From contig CAJXKL010000007.1 of NCBI GenBank assembly GCA_913055915.1, positions 1 through 64,000 of the forward strand: a DNA stretch of 64,000 bases, given 5' to 3'. Positions 33,401 through 40,256 of this stretch are shown one piece after another. Position 1 is the first letter of the stretch, and the number at the start of each line of letters is the position of its first letter. This DNA comes from an uncultured Candidatus Nemicrothrix sp. GTDB taxonomy: Bacteria > Actinomycetota > Acidimicrobiia > Acidimicrobiales > MedAcidi-G1. The notes under the pieces are model-generated. The model worked only from the letters and a program-made list of their open reading frames with translations, did not search any database and was not told where the DNA came from. The translations under genes were made by a program, and so were the position numbers.

Positions 33401-33982
33401 ATGCGCGAGACTCGTTCCATGGCCTGGATTGAGACGGTTCCGGACGGTGAATGGGAGTCAGGTGGAGGACACCTCGCCGATATGTATGGCAGGGTCGTCG
33501 ACCCGGAGAACGGACGGGTCGACCATGTCATGGCCGTCCACTCACTCAACCCACAGAGCCTCGCCGCCCACCAGGGCCTCTACGAGTCGGCAATGGCCGG
33601 GACAGCTTCACTACGCAAGGTCGAGAGGGAGATGATCGCCCTGGTCGTCAGCGTCCAGAATGAGTGCCACTACTGAACAACCCACCACCGGCGCGGTCTG
33701 CGCCGACTGCTTCGCGACGACGACCTGGCTGCCGCCATCGAGTCCAATTGGACCACGGCGGACATCTCACCAGAGCGGCGGGCAATGCTCGAGATGGCTG
33801 CAAAGTTGACACGGGCACCGGGAGCCATGCTCGAATCCGATGTCAGCCAACTCCGCGACGTCGGGTTCAGCGACCGCGACATCCTCGACATCGTCGAGGT
33901 GACCGCCTACTACGCCTACGCCAACCGGATCGTCGACGGCCTCGGCGTGGGGCTCGAGGCCTGGATCCCAGAGGGCTCCTGA
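33401..33982 (+). CDS. Selenocysteine-containing peroxidase-related (AhpD/CMD-like) protein
   Basis: One 193-residue reading frame interrupted only by TGA at 33674-33676 (codon 92). Upstream reads AWIETVP, DHVMAVHSLNPQSLAAH and EREMIALVVSVQNECHY; downstream continues in the same frame as TTHHRRGLRRLLRDDDLAA, MLEMAAKLTRAPGAM, VGFSDRDILDIVEVTAYYAYANRIVDGLG. This is the whole peroxidase-related enzyme family (AhpD fold) whose active site is NxCxYCxxHH. Here the second cysteine is UGA, giving C89-x-x-U92, with H95/H96 following. A SECIS-like hairpin follows the UGA. An ordinary gene caller would report two broken genes. Expected role: thiol peroxidase or redox partner. Third gene of an operon with the aminotransferase-like and sulfotransferase-like genes. 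Confidence 0.85.
33689..33705 (+). ncRNA. Bacterial SECIS-like element
   Basis: Twelve bases after the UGA a perfect 6-bp stem CGGCGC (33689-33694) / GCGCCG (33700-33705) closes a GGUCU loop (33695-33699). Loop G-G-U lies 18 bases after the UGA, inside the window required for SelB-dependent recoding, and the string GGTCTGC equals the apical part of the E. coli fdhF SECIS. Confidence 0.8.
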
Positions 33983-33991
33983 ACACGATTC

Positions 33992-34858
33992 CTAGAGAAC
34001 GGTCCCCAGGTCCTGCTGCTCAGCATTCGTGAGGGCCATCACTGCAGCCGCAATATCCTGTGACGCGATACCCACCGACTTGAAGAGGGTGAAGGGCTGG
34101 CCCGATGGTGCCACCCGCCCACCGATCAGGTCAGCCATGTCCGCATCGGGTTCACGGTCCACCCTCAACAGGTCTCCAGCCTCAACGGCAGCGGCCTCCC
34201 GGTCGTCGACGACCACAAACGCCTGCTCGACCACCTCGCCCGGGATCTCGACCATCTCCGGGGTGAAGGCGCCGACAGCGTTGACGTGCGTGCCCGGCCT
34301 CAGGGAGGAGGAATCGAACAAGGGGGCCCTGGATGGCGTAGCGGTACTCACCACGTCTGCCCTGGCCACCGCCTCGTCTGCATCAGGCACGACCTGCCCT
34401 CCGACCGAGTCGGCCAGGGCCCTGGCCGAAGCCTCGGTACGACTCCAGACGAGCACCTCCCGGATGGGCCGTACCGCCCGAACGGCAGCCACCTGGTCCG
34501 CAGCCATCGCCCCCGCTCCGAGCATGGCAAGAACACAGGCATCCGGGGCGGCCATCCTGTCCGTGGCCAGCCCCGGTGCCGCCGCTGTGCGTATCGCCGA
34601 GAGCGTGGGGCCGTCGACCAGCCCGAGCGGGTGTCCCGACTCGTCAAACACGGCGACGATTCCGGCAGGGTCCCCGGGAACCGATGAGACCACCTTCACC
34701 CCTGTGTACGAGTCAAGGCGCCCGGGCATGAACAGGGAGACCCCGAGGAGCATCCGGTTCGGCGCCTCGCGGTCACCCCCGAAGGCATGGACCATCGACT
34801 CGATGGCATCTGACATCGGCAGTGCGGCACGCACCTCATCCGGGTTCAGGTAGCGCAT
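33992..34858 (-). CDS. Ornithine cyclodeaminase/mu-crystallin-family reductase (probable delta-1-pyrroline-2-carboxylate reductase)
   Basis: A 288-residue NAD(P)-binding protein: MRYLNPDEVRAALPMSDAIESM at the start, GVKVVSSVPGDPAG, GPTLSAIRTAAAPGLAT, cofactor loop LAMLGAGAMAADQV, SRTEASARALADS, VSTATPSRAPLFDSSSLRPGTHVNAVGAF, and the C-terminal TLFKSVGIASQDIAAA. Family members include ornithine cyclodeaminase, ketimine reductase and Pyr2C reductase. Here it directly follows (2-base gap) the two aconitase-X genes, the arrangement known for cis-3-hydroxy-L-proline catabolism, so the reductase that turns delta-1-pyrroline-2-carboxylate into L-proline is the best guess. Confidence 0.82.
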   Translation of the reverse strand: MRYLNPDEVRAALPMSDAIESMVHAFGGDREAPNRMLLGVSLFMPGRLDSYTGVKVVSSVPGDPAGIVAVFDESGHPLGLVDGPTLSAIRTAAAPGLATDRMAAPDACVLAMLGAGAMAADQVAAVRAVRPIREVLVWSRTEASARALADSVGGQVVPDADEAVARADVVSTATPSRAPLFDSSSLRPGTHVNAVGAFTPEMVEIPGEVVEQAFVVVDDREAAAVEAGDLLRVDREPDADMADLIGGRVAPSGQPFTLFKSVGIASQDIAAAVMALTNAEQQDLGTVL

Positions 34859-34860
34859 TG

Positions 34861-35313
34861 TCAGCCTCCGGTCGTGTTGTCCGGATCGTCGTCGACGGAC
34901 CCGGATTGTCGGTGCAACGACCCATCCTCCCCCACGGCCACCGTCTCACCCGTCACCAGGGACGAATAGGTGGCCTCGTCGAGTACAACGACGGGCAGCG
35001 ACCGCCCGTACAACTCGCCGGCCACTATCGACCCGAGGGAGAGGATCTCGTCTGGTTCCAGGACGAGTATCGCCTCTGGGGCCGAGCCGCTTCGGATGGC
35101 CTCGAGGAGCACCGAACTGGAGGAACTGGATCCACGCCCCGAGGGCATGGCAATGACCCGCCCGGAGACCGTGCAGCCGTGCTGCGGATGGTGGTGGTCG
35201 ACTATCTCCCCCGTTCGGGGATCGACACCACCCCAGAAGCTGAGGGATTCATCGAGGCAGAGCACCTCTCCTGAAGCCGAGCCAGCCACCAACACAACCG
35301 GTTGTTCAGACAC
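34861..35313 (-). CDS. Aconitase X swivel (small) subunit
   Basis: A 150-residue DUF126-type swivelling-domain protein. Motifs: SFWGGVDPRTGEIVDHHHPQHG, VSGRVIAMPSGRGSSSSSSVLLEAI, ILVLEPDEILSLGSIVAGELYGRSLPVV. Serine-rich GRGSSSSSS is the phosphate/carboxylate-binding loop of the swivel. GTG at 35313 overlaps the end of the large-subunit gene by eight bases. With the large subunit it forms a heteromeric AcnX hydro-lyase (type II); type I enzymes have both domains in one chain. Confidence 0.82.
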   Translation of the reverse strand: MSEQPVVLVAGSASGEVLCLDESLSFWGGVDPRTGEIVDHHHPQHGCTVSGRVIAMPSGRGSSSSSSVLLEAIRSGSAPEAILVLEPDEILSLGSIVAGELYGRSLPVVVLDEATYSSLVTGETVAVGEDGSLHRQSGSVDDDPDNTTGG

Positions 35314-36568
35314 CTGACCACACCCTCTCATCGAGAAGCACCTTGCCGGCCACGGCCGACTCGACGCACTCGGAGGTACCGGCGAACACGACATCGACAC
35401 CCAGGTTGCCCGGTGCGTACCAGGCCCATTTGGCAGAGTCCGTCATCGCCGTGCCCGTCGTGTCAGCAAGTATCGCTGACACGTAGGTGCAGGTGTCGAC
35501 CACAAGGGCCACACCGGCGGACCGCAGCAGGTCGGCCCATCCCCGAAGCTCCAACTCAGCGAGAACCGAGCGGCCCGTTGAAACGTAGAAGTCCACGTCG
35601 GGGTGGACCCGCCTACCCGTCAGGAGGGCCACAACGACCTGGAACTCGTCGATCGAGTAGTGGGGTGTTCCGAGGCAGACGCTTGACAGCGCTGACCCAG
35701 AGACAGTGCAGAGCTGGTCGCGAGAAGCCCGCAGGTCGCTGGTTCTCACCTCCACGACCTCATGTGGATCCCTCCCACCCATGGCCGATTCGAGGGTTGG
35801 CGCCTCCGGTGTGCTGCCAACGGCGTGGAACATCCCGATGCTGCCGGCCGTTGCCGCACCTGCACCCAGGGCCCTCAGTCTCACCTCGCTGAGGGCCGTC
35901 GGCAGGCCTTCGATCACGGGAACCCGGGAACCCGATGCTGCTCCGACAACCGTCCCGAGCAGCGGATACACCTGGTCCAGGTCGAGCAGGTCGGGCGACA
36001 CGTCAAGGAGTCGAAAGAGGACTGTGGCACGACGGTTATCATCGAGGTGCAGGCCGGCGGCAGGTACCCGGCCCGTGATGGCGGCGGAGATGTCGATCAG
36101 GTCGCCGTAGCGGGCGGTGCGGGCACCCAGCACCGAGTTGGCAAAGACGATGGCATTCGACTCGGCCCAGGCCACCTGTTCGCCAAACGACGGGCGATTC
36201 TCCAGGTGGTACGGCGCACACGTCCATGTCGGCTGACAGCCCATCTCCTCGTACATCCCGGCCATCCGCCGAGCAGCCTCACCCTCAGCCTCATCCCCGC
36301 GGTACAGCTCGGGATGCAACAGGTCCAGAGAGGACACGTTGAGCGTGGTTGGTACGGCGACCGAGGCACCGCCCTCGACGAGGCGCCCGGCAAAGTCCAG
36401 CCCCGACTGCCCGTGGTAGAGACACGAATCAACGTGGGCGCCCGTGATGTCGAGCAGGTGGTCGACCCCCATCGATTCAGCCAGGCGCACGACGATACGC
36501 ATGGCCAACTGGGCAGCCGGGCCGGCATCTCCGGCTAGCCGTTGCCTGTCCTCGACGCTCAGGTCCAC
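35306..36568 (-). CDS. Aconitase X catalytic (large) subunit, probable cis-3-hydroxy-L-proline dehydratase
   Basis: A 420-residue DUF521 AcnX protein. Conserved runs: LDITGAHVDSCLYHGQSGLDFAGRLV, VPTTLNVSSLDLLHPELY, PTWTCAPYHLENRPSFGEQVAWAESNAIVFANSVLGART, AAITGRVPAAGLHLDDNRRA, PVIEGLP, CLGTPHYSIDEF, VDTCTYVSAI. Characterised AcnX proteins are cis-3-hydroxy-L-proline dehydratases in bacteria and mevalonate-5-phosphate dehydratases in archaea. The adjacent OCD-family reductase supports the hydroxyproline role. GTG at 36568 is chosen because TACGCT lies six bases upstream, a leaderless -10; reading upstream to 36625 is possible but poor. Confidence 0.85.
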   Translation of the reverse strand: MDLSVEDRQRLAGDAGPAAQLAMRIVVRLAESMGVDHLLDITGAHVDSCLYHGQSGLDFAGRLVEGGASVAVPTTLNVSSLDLLHPELYRGDEAEGEAARRMAGMYEEMGCQPTWTCAPYHLENRPSFGEQVAWAESNAIVFANSVLGARTARYGDLIDISAAITGRVPAAGLHLDDNRRATVLFRLLDVSPDLLDLDQVYPLLGTVVGAASGSRVPVIEGLPTALSEVRLRALGAGAATAGSIGMFHAVGSTPEAPTLESAMGGRDPHEVVEVRTSDLRASRDQLCTVSGSALSSVCLGTPHYSIDEFQVVVALLTGRRVHPDVDFYVSTGRSVLAELELRGWADLLRSAGVALVVDTCTYVSAILADTTGTAMTDSAKWAWYAPGNLGVDVVFAGTSECVESAVAGKVLLDERVWSGV

Positions 36569-36574
36569 CCGTTG

Positions 36575-36580
36575 AGCGTA
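36575..36580 (-). promoter_or_regulatory. -10 element for a leaderless aconitase X transcript
   Basis: On the minus strand TACGCT is followed by six bases and GTG (36568). No Shine-Dalgarno sequence precedes that GTG. Confidence 0.45.
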
Positions 36581-36631
36581 GGTCCTGGGTGACCACCGAC
36601 CCCAACCACCGCGTGGCGGCACCAACCAGCC

Positions 36632-37042
36632 CTAGTGGTCTCCGGGCAGCGTCTCGATGGTCGTGTCCAGGTTGTGGTAGTCGCCGGCCTCGTCTCCAAA
36701 GAGCGCCAGGCCCGTTGTCAGCCCTGTCGGCTGGTCGAGGGTGCCGGCCGCGATCGACAACCTGGACGCCTTGTCATCGGCCCTCCAGAACAGGGTCGAA
36801 CCACACCGGTTGCAGAACCCGTACTGCACCGTGTCGGTCGGGTGGTACCAGGTGAGGGTCTCATCGGCATCGAACTCGACCTCACCCAGATTGGCGTCGG
36901 TGCCTGCCATGAAGTGGCCGGTGATCCTCCGGCACGGCTCACAGTGACAGTTGATGACCTCCCGGAGGGGGCCCTTCACCCGGTAGCGGACACCACCACA
37001 GTGGCAACCGCCGGAAGCACCCGCTGGCGAAGGATCGTTCAT
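36632..37042 (-). CDS. GFA/CENP-V (Mss4-like) zinc-binding family protein
   Basis: A 136-residue protein with the GFA zinc sites: GGCHCGGVRYRV at the N-terminus, NCHCEPCRRITG near residue 32 and FCNRCGSTLFW near residue 76. These give the CxC, CHCxxC and CxxCG ligand sets. Founding members are glutathione-dependent formaldehyde-activating enzymes, but most are uncharacterised and actinobacteria usually lack glutathione, so the literal name should not be taken as function. Twenty-three bases downstream of the ATG-proximal end lies the PPDK terminus region; the gene stands alone between the AcnX operon and ppdK on the same strand. Confidence 0.88.
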   Translation of the reverse strand: MNDPSPAGASGGCHCGGVRYRVKGPLREVINCHCEPCRRITGHFMAGTDANLGEVEFDADETLTWYHPTDTVQYGFCNRCGSTLFWRADDKASRLSIAAGTLDQPTGLTTGLALFGDEAGDYHNLDTTIETLPGDH

Positions 37043-37065
37043 CTGCCGATCCTGTCACAGTCGGT

Positions 37066-39720
37066 CTAGTCCCTGGCGAGCACGGCGTGGGCGGCCGCCA
37101 GGCGTGTCGCGGGCAGGCGGGCGGGTGAGCACGACAGGTAGTCCACCCCAGCGGCCAGCAGGCGTGGAATCGAGAGCGGATCGCCAGCGTGCTCGCCGCA
37201 GACCCCGACCTTGAGGTCCGGGCGGGCTCTCCGCCCGCGAATTACGGCCAGGTCGACGAGCTCCCCCACGGCCGCTTCATCGAAGTGTTCAAAGGGATTG
37301 TGGTCGAGCAGCCCACGGTCCAGATAGAGGTCCATGAACCGGCCCCCGACATCGTCGCGGGAAAAGCCGAAGGTCAGCTGGGTCAGGTCGTTGCTGCCAA
37401 CTGAGAAGAAGTCAGCGTGCACCGCCAGGTCACCGGCTAGAAGGGCCGCCCTGGGGGTCTCGATCATGGTGCCAACCCGGGGTGGCTCACCCATTCCGAC
37501 ATCTACTGCCGCCTCCCTGACCCAGCCCACGGCTAGGGCCAACTCTGGGCCGGAGACCGTCAGCGGGATCATGACCTCGACCAGGGGGTTTCCTCCGGCC
37601 GCACGTCGGGTCATTACCGCTGAGAACAGGGCCGTCGCCTGCATCCTGTAGAGGCCGGGACGGAGGTGCGCAAGCCGTACTCCCCGGGTTCCCATCATCG
37701 GGTTGACCTCGGTCCAGTAGCGGGCCGACTTGAGCAGCGCCTGTCCCTCCGGGTCAAGTTCACCCCTCGCCTCGGCGACCACCAGGTCTCCGATATCCGG
37801 AAGGAACTCATGCAGGGGCGGGTCCAGGAGCCTCACCGTCACCGGCAGGCCATCCATCGCCTCGAGGATGCCCTCGAAGTCCGCCTGCTGGACAGCTCCA
37901 AGCTGTTCCAGGGCATCTGCTTCGACCTCGGCGGTCTCGGCCAGGATCATCGCCCTGACGAGGGACAGCCGGTCGGAGCTGAGGAACATGTGCTCCGTTC
38001 GACACAGGCCGATGCCGACAGCACCGGCCTCTCGGGCAGCTGCTGCGTCCTCAGCTGTATCCGCGTTCGCCCTGACCCCGAGGGTTCCGGAGGCGATCTC
38101 GTCGGCCCAGTCCAGGATCGAGTCCAACTCGGGCGGCACCACCGACTCGACGACTCCCCGGTCACCCAGGGTCACCGAACCGGTGGTTCCGTCAATTGAG
38201 ATCGTGTCACCCTCGGACACGACGATGTCTCCGACGCGGAAATGGTCGTCTGCGACCTCGACCTGAACGGCACCGCAGACACAGGGAGTTCCCCACCCGC
38301 GTGCGACGACGGCAGCGTGACTGACCAGGCCGCCATGGGAGGTCAGGATTCCCTCGACGACCGCCATGGCCGCCACATCGTCAGGTGAGGTCGCCCGCCT
38401 CACGAGGATCACCTGTTCACCACGGTCCACCGCATCGATTGCGCCCTCGGTGGTCATGTAGGCGCGCCCGACCGCTGCTCCGGGAGATGCCCCGAGCCCG
38501 TGGGCGACCTCGGGGATGTCTGTCTCTGCGAAACCCACGTGCAGCACCTGTGACAGGTGGTCGGAGGTGATACGGACAACCGCCTCGTCCCTCGTGAGAG
38601 CGACACCCGGATCCTCCACAAGTTGGCTGGCGATCCGGAGAGCAGCGGCACCGGTGCGCTTGCCGACACGACACTGGAGGATGTGCAGGTGGCCCTGCTC
38701 AACGGTGAACTCGACATCGCACATGTCCCGGTAATGACCCTCCAGCAGTTCAAGTGCCCGGTCCAGCTCAGCGCCCTGCTCGGGCATGAGCCTGCTGAAA
38801 TCGGCAATCGGGAGGGTCGAGTGGGTACCCGACACGACGTCCTCTCCCTGGGCATTCGGGAGGTAGTCGCCGGTGGGATGGTCGTCGCCGGTTGCCGGAT
38901 CACGCGTGAACACGACGCCACTACCCGAGGAATCATCACGGTTGCCAAAGACCATGGCCTGGATGGTGCATGCCGTTCCGATGTCTCCGTCGATGCCCTC
39001 GTGTCTCCTGTACTCGACTGCCCGCTCACCCATCCAGGAGTCGAACACGGCCGCGACCGCTGTACGCAGTTGTTCGAACGGGTCGTCGGGAAGAGTCGCC
39101 CCGGGGTGGTCCGTCACGATCTGGTGCAGGTCGGCGATCAGGTCTGAGAGGGCTCCGGGGTCCAGGTCGGACTCGTGGCCGACACCGGCCTTCCTGACAG
39201 CCGATGCCACCACCTCAGGGAGGTCGGAGATGACACCCAGGACTACCGCGGCATAGGACTGTATGAACCGGCGATGGGAGTCGAGGGCGAAGCGTTCGTC
39301 GGTGGCTGCGGCCAGGCCCCTTGCCGTCTCGTCGTTGAGGCCCAGGTTCAGGACGGTGTCCATCATTCCCGGCATGGAGACTGCCGCCCCTGACCTGACG
39401 CTCAGCAGCAGGGGGTTGCCGGGGTCCCCCAGACGGCGTCCAGTGCGTTGCTCAAGGCCTGCCACTGCCACACGAAGACCCTCGTCCAGGTCGAGTGGCC
39501 AGCCCTTCGACAGGTATGCACGGCACACCTCGGTGGTGATCGTGAAGGCAGGTGGCACCGGGAGCGAGAGCGTCGTGGCCATGTCAGCCAGCGAAGCGCC
39601 CTTGCCACCCAGAAGAGCCCTCTTGCCGTCGGGCGCAAGGCTGTCGGCCTCGTCGATGAACACGATTGACGGTGCCACAGTGCCGCCTGGGTCGCCGTTG
39701 GCAGACCCACCTTCGCCCAT
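37066..39720 (-). CDS. ppdK: Pyruvate, phosphate dikinase
   Basis: An 884-residue enzyme interconverting pyruvate + ATP + Pi and PEP + AMP + PPi. N-terminal ATP-grasp domain (LGGKGASLADM, VPPAFTIT, RSGAAVSMPGMMDTVLNLGLND, GSGVVFTRDPATG), central phosphohistidine domain with the swivelling histidine in GGLVSHAAVVARGWGTPCV, and C-terminal PEP/pyruvate barrel (GIGLCRTEHMF, NPMMGTRGVRL, FFSVGSNDLTQLTFGFSRDD, CGEHAGDP). The ORF reads upstream through the tRNA gene, so the true start is ATG 39720, seven bases from a TACGTT -10 with no ribosome-binding site. Supports C3/C4 balance with PEP carboxylase further along. Confidence 0.94.
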   Translation of the reverse strand: MGEGGSANGDPGGTVAPSIVFIDEADSLAPDGKRALLGGKGASLADMATTLSLPVPPAFTITTEVCRAYLSKGWPLDLDEGLRVAVAGLEQRTGRRLGDPGNPLLLSVRSGAAVSMPGMMDTVLNLGLNDETARGLAAATDERFALDSHRRFIQSYAAVVLGVISDLPEVVASAVRKAGVGHESDLDPGALSDLIADLHQIVTDHPGATLPDDPFEQLRTAVAAVFDSWMGERAVEYRRHEGIDGDIGTACTIQAMVFGNRDDSSGSGVVFTRDPATGDDHPTGDYLPNAQGEDVVSGTHSTLPIADFSRLMPEQGAELDRALELLEGHYRDMCDVEFTVEQGHLHILQCRVGKRTGAAALRIASQLVEDPGVALTRDEAVVRITSDHLSQVLHVGFAETDIPEVAHGLGASPGAAVGRAYMTTEGAIDAVDRGEQVILVRRATSPDDVAAMAVVEGILTSHGGLVSHAAVVARGWGTPCVCGAVQVEVADDHFRVGDIVVSEGDTISIDGTTGSVTLGDRGVVESVVPPELDSILDWADEIASGTLGVRANADTAEDAAAAREAGAVGIGLCRTEHMFLSSDRLSLVRAMILAETAEVEADALEQLGAVQQADFEGILEAMDGLPVTVRLLDPPLHEFLPDIGDLVVAEARGELDPEGQALLKSARYWTEVNPMMGTRGVRLAHLRPGLYRMQATALFSAVMTRRAAGGNPLVEVMIPLTVSGPELALAVGWVREAAVDVGMGEPPRVGTMIETPRAALLAGDLAVHADFFSVGSNDLTQLTFGFSRDDVGGRFMDLYLDRGLLDHNPFEHFDEAAVGELVDLAVIRGRRARPDLKVGVCGEHAGDPLSIPRLLAAGVDYLSCSPARLPATRLAAAHAVLARD

Positions 39721-39727
39721 GCGGCGG

Positions 39728-39733
39728 AACGTA
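39728..39733 (-). promoter_or_regulatory. -10 element for a leaderless ppdK transcript
   Basis: TACGTT on the minus strand, seven bases before the ATG at 39720 and located between the tRNA-Leu gene and ppdK. Confidence 0.5.
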
Positions 39734-39768
39734 GCAGACCAGTACCGGGGTCGGTGGCCTCGAGGCAG

Positions 39769-39854
39769 TGCCCGGGGAGTGACTCGAACACTCACGCCGT
39801 CGAAACGGCGGCGGGTTTTAAGCCCGCTGCGTCTACCAGTTCCGCCACCCGGGC
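39769..39854 (-). tRNA. tRNA-Leu (anticodon TAA)
   Basis: Class II tRNA of 86 bases. Acceptor arms GCCCGGG / CCCGGGC pair perfectly with A as discriminator; anticodon stem GCGGG-CTTAAAA-CCCGC gives anticodon TAA; a long variable arm GCCGT-TTC-ACGGC-type hairpin and T-arm GAGTG-TTCGAGT-CACTC are present. The 3' CCA is not encoded. It reads UUA/UUG leucine codons. Confidence 0.95.
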
Positions 39855-39915
39855 GTGCCACCAACGCTACACACAGCGAGAGCTGCCGGCCCATGAGACG
39901 GCGCCACTGGCCTGA

Positions 39916-40218
39916 TCAGGCTGCCAGGGCCGGGCCCTCGACCGCCAGCCACAGGGCTGACCGGACCGTGTCGGCCCGACCGTTGTCGAGGCGGTTCGCG
40001 GCGACGATACCCTCGATCATGTCGGCAACCACAGCCACCCAGGGGCGCCCCTTGAGCACCACCGCCACCGTGGACGACTGCTCCCTCCGCCGAATGGACC
40101 TCTGGACATCGGCGATTCCCGGAGGGCTCCTGAAGGTGGGCACCTGGAGCCCGCAGAGCCTTGCTGCCCTGCCCAGTGAACGGGCTGCCTCTGCAAACCT
40201 GAGTGTCGTCGCATCCAT
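39916..40218 (-). CDS. Small protein of unknown function
   Basis: I do not recognise this 100-residue protein. It is soluble, basic in the first half (RFAEAARSLGRAARLCG, FRSPPGIADVQRSIRRREQ) and has a hydrophobic strand-helix pair (STVAVVLKGRPWVAVVADMIEGIVAANRLD). The pattern of a conserved SPPG, a V-rich strand and the final RSALWLAVEG looks like a small actinobacterial conserved protein, not a random ORF. ATG 40218 is preferred because the divergent nuclease gene begins at 40257. GATACT lies eight bases upstream, compatible with leaderless expression. Confidence 0.6.
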   Translation of the reverse strand: MDATTLRFAEAARSLGRAARLCGLQVPTFRSPPGIADVQRSIRRREQSSTVAVVLKGRPWVAVVADMIEGIVAANRLDNGRADTVRSALWLAVEGPALAA

Positions 40219-40256
40219 CGCCCACGAGTATCCCAGACACCTGTGACAATGCCCGT

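Noticed and set aside
33395-33676. A separate 93-residue truncated protein ending at the UGA
   Set aside because: The family continues in the same frame after UGA, and the UGA is at a redox cysteine position followed by a SECIS-like stem; a truncated protein would lack the catalytic site.
33664-34032. Genetic-code reassignment of UGA as an explanation for the interrupted gene
   Set aside because: Many genes here end in TGA (for example betA, livG, aapP and ppx), so UGA is a normal stop; only context-dependent Sec insertion fits.
39721-39894. N-terminal extension of PPDK to 39894
   Set aside because: It would read through the tRNA-Leu gene; the homologous N-terminus begins after 39720.
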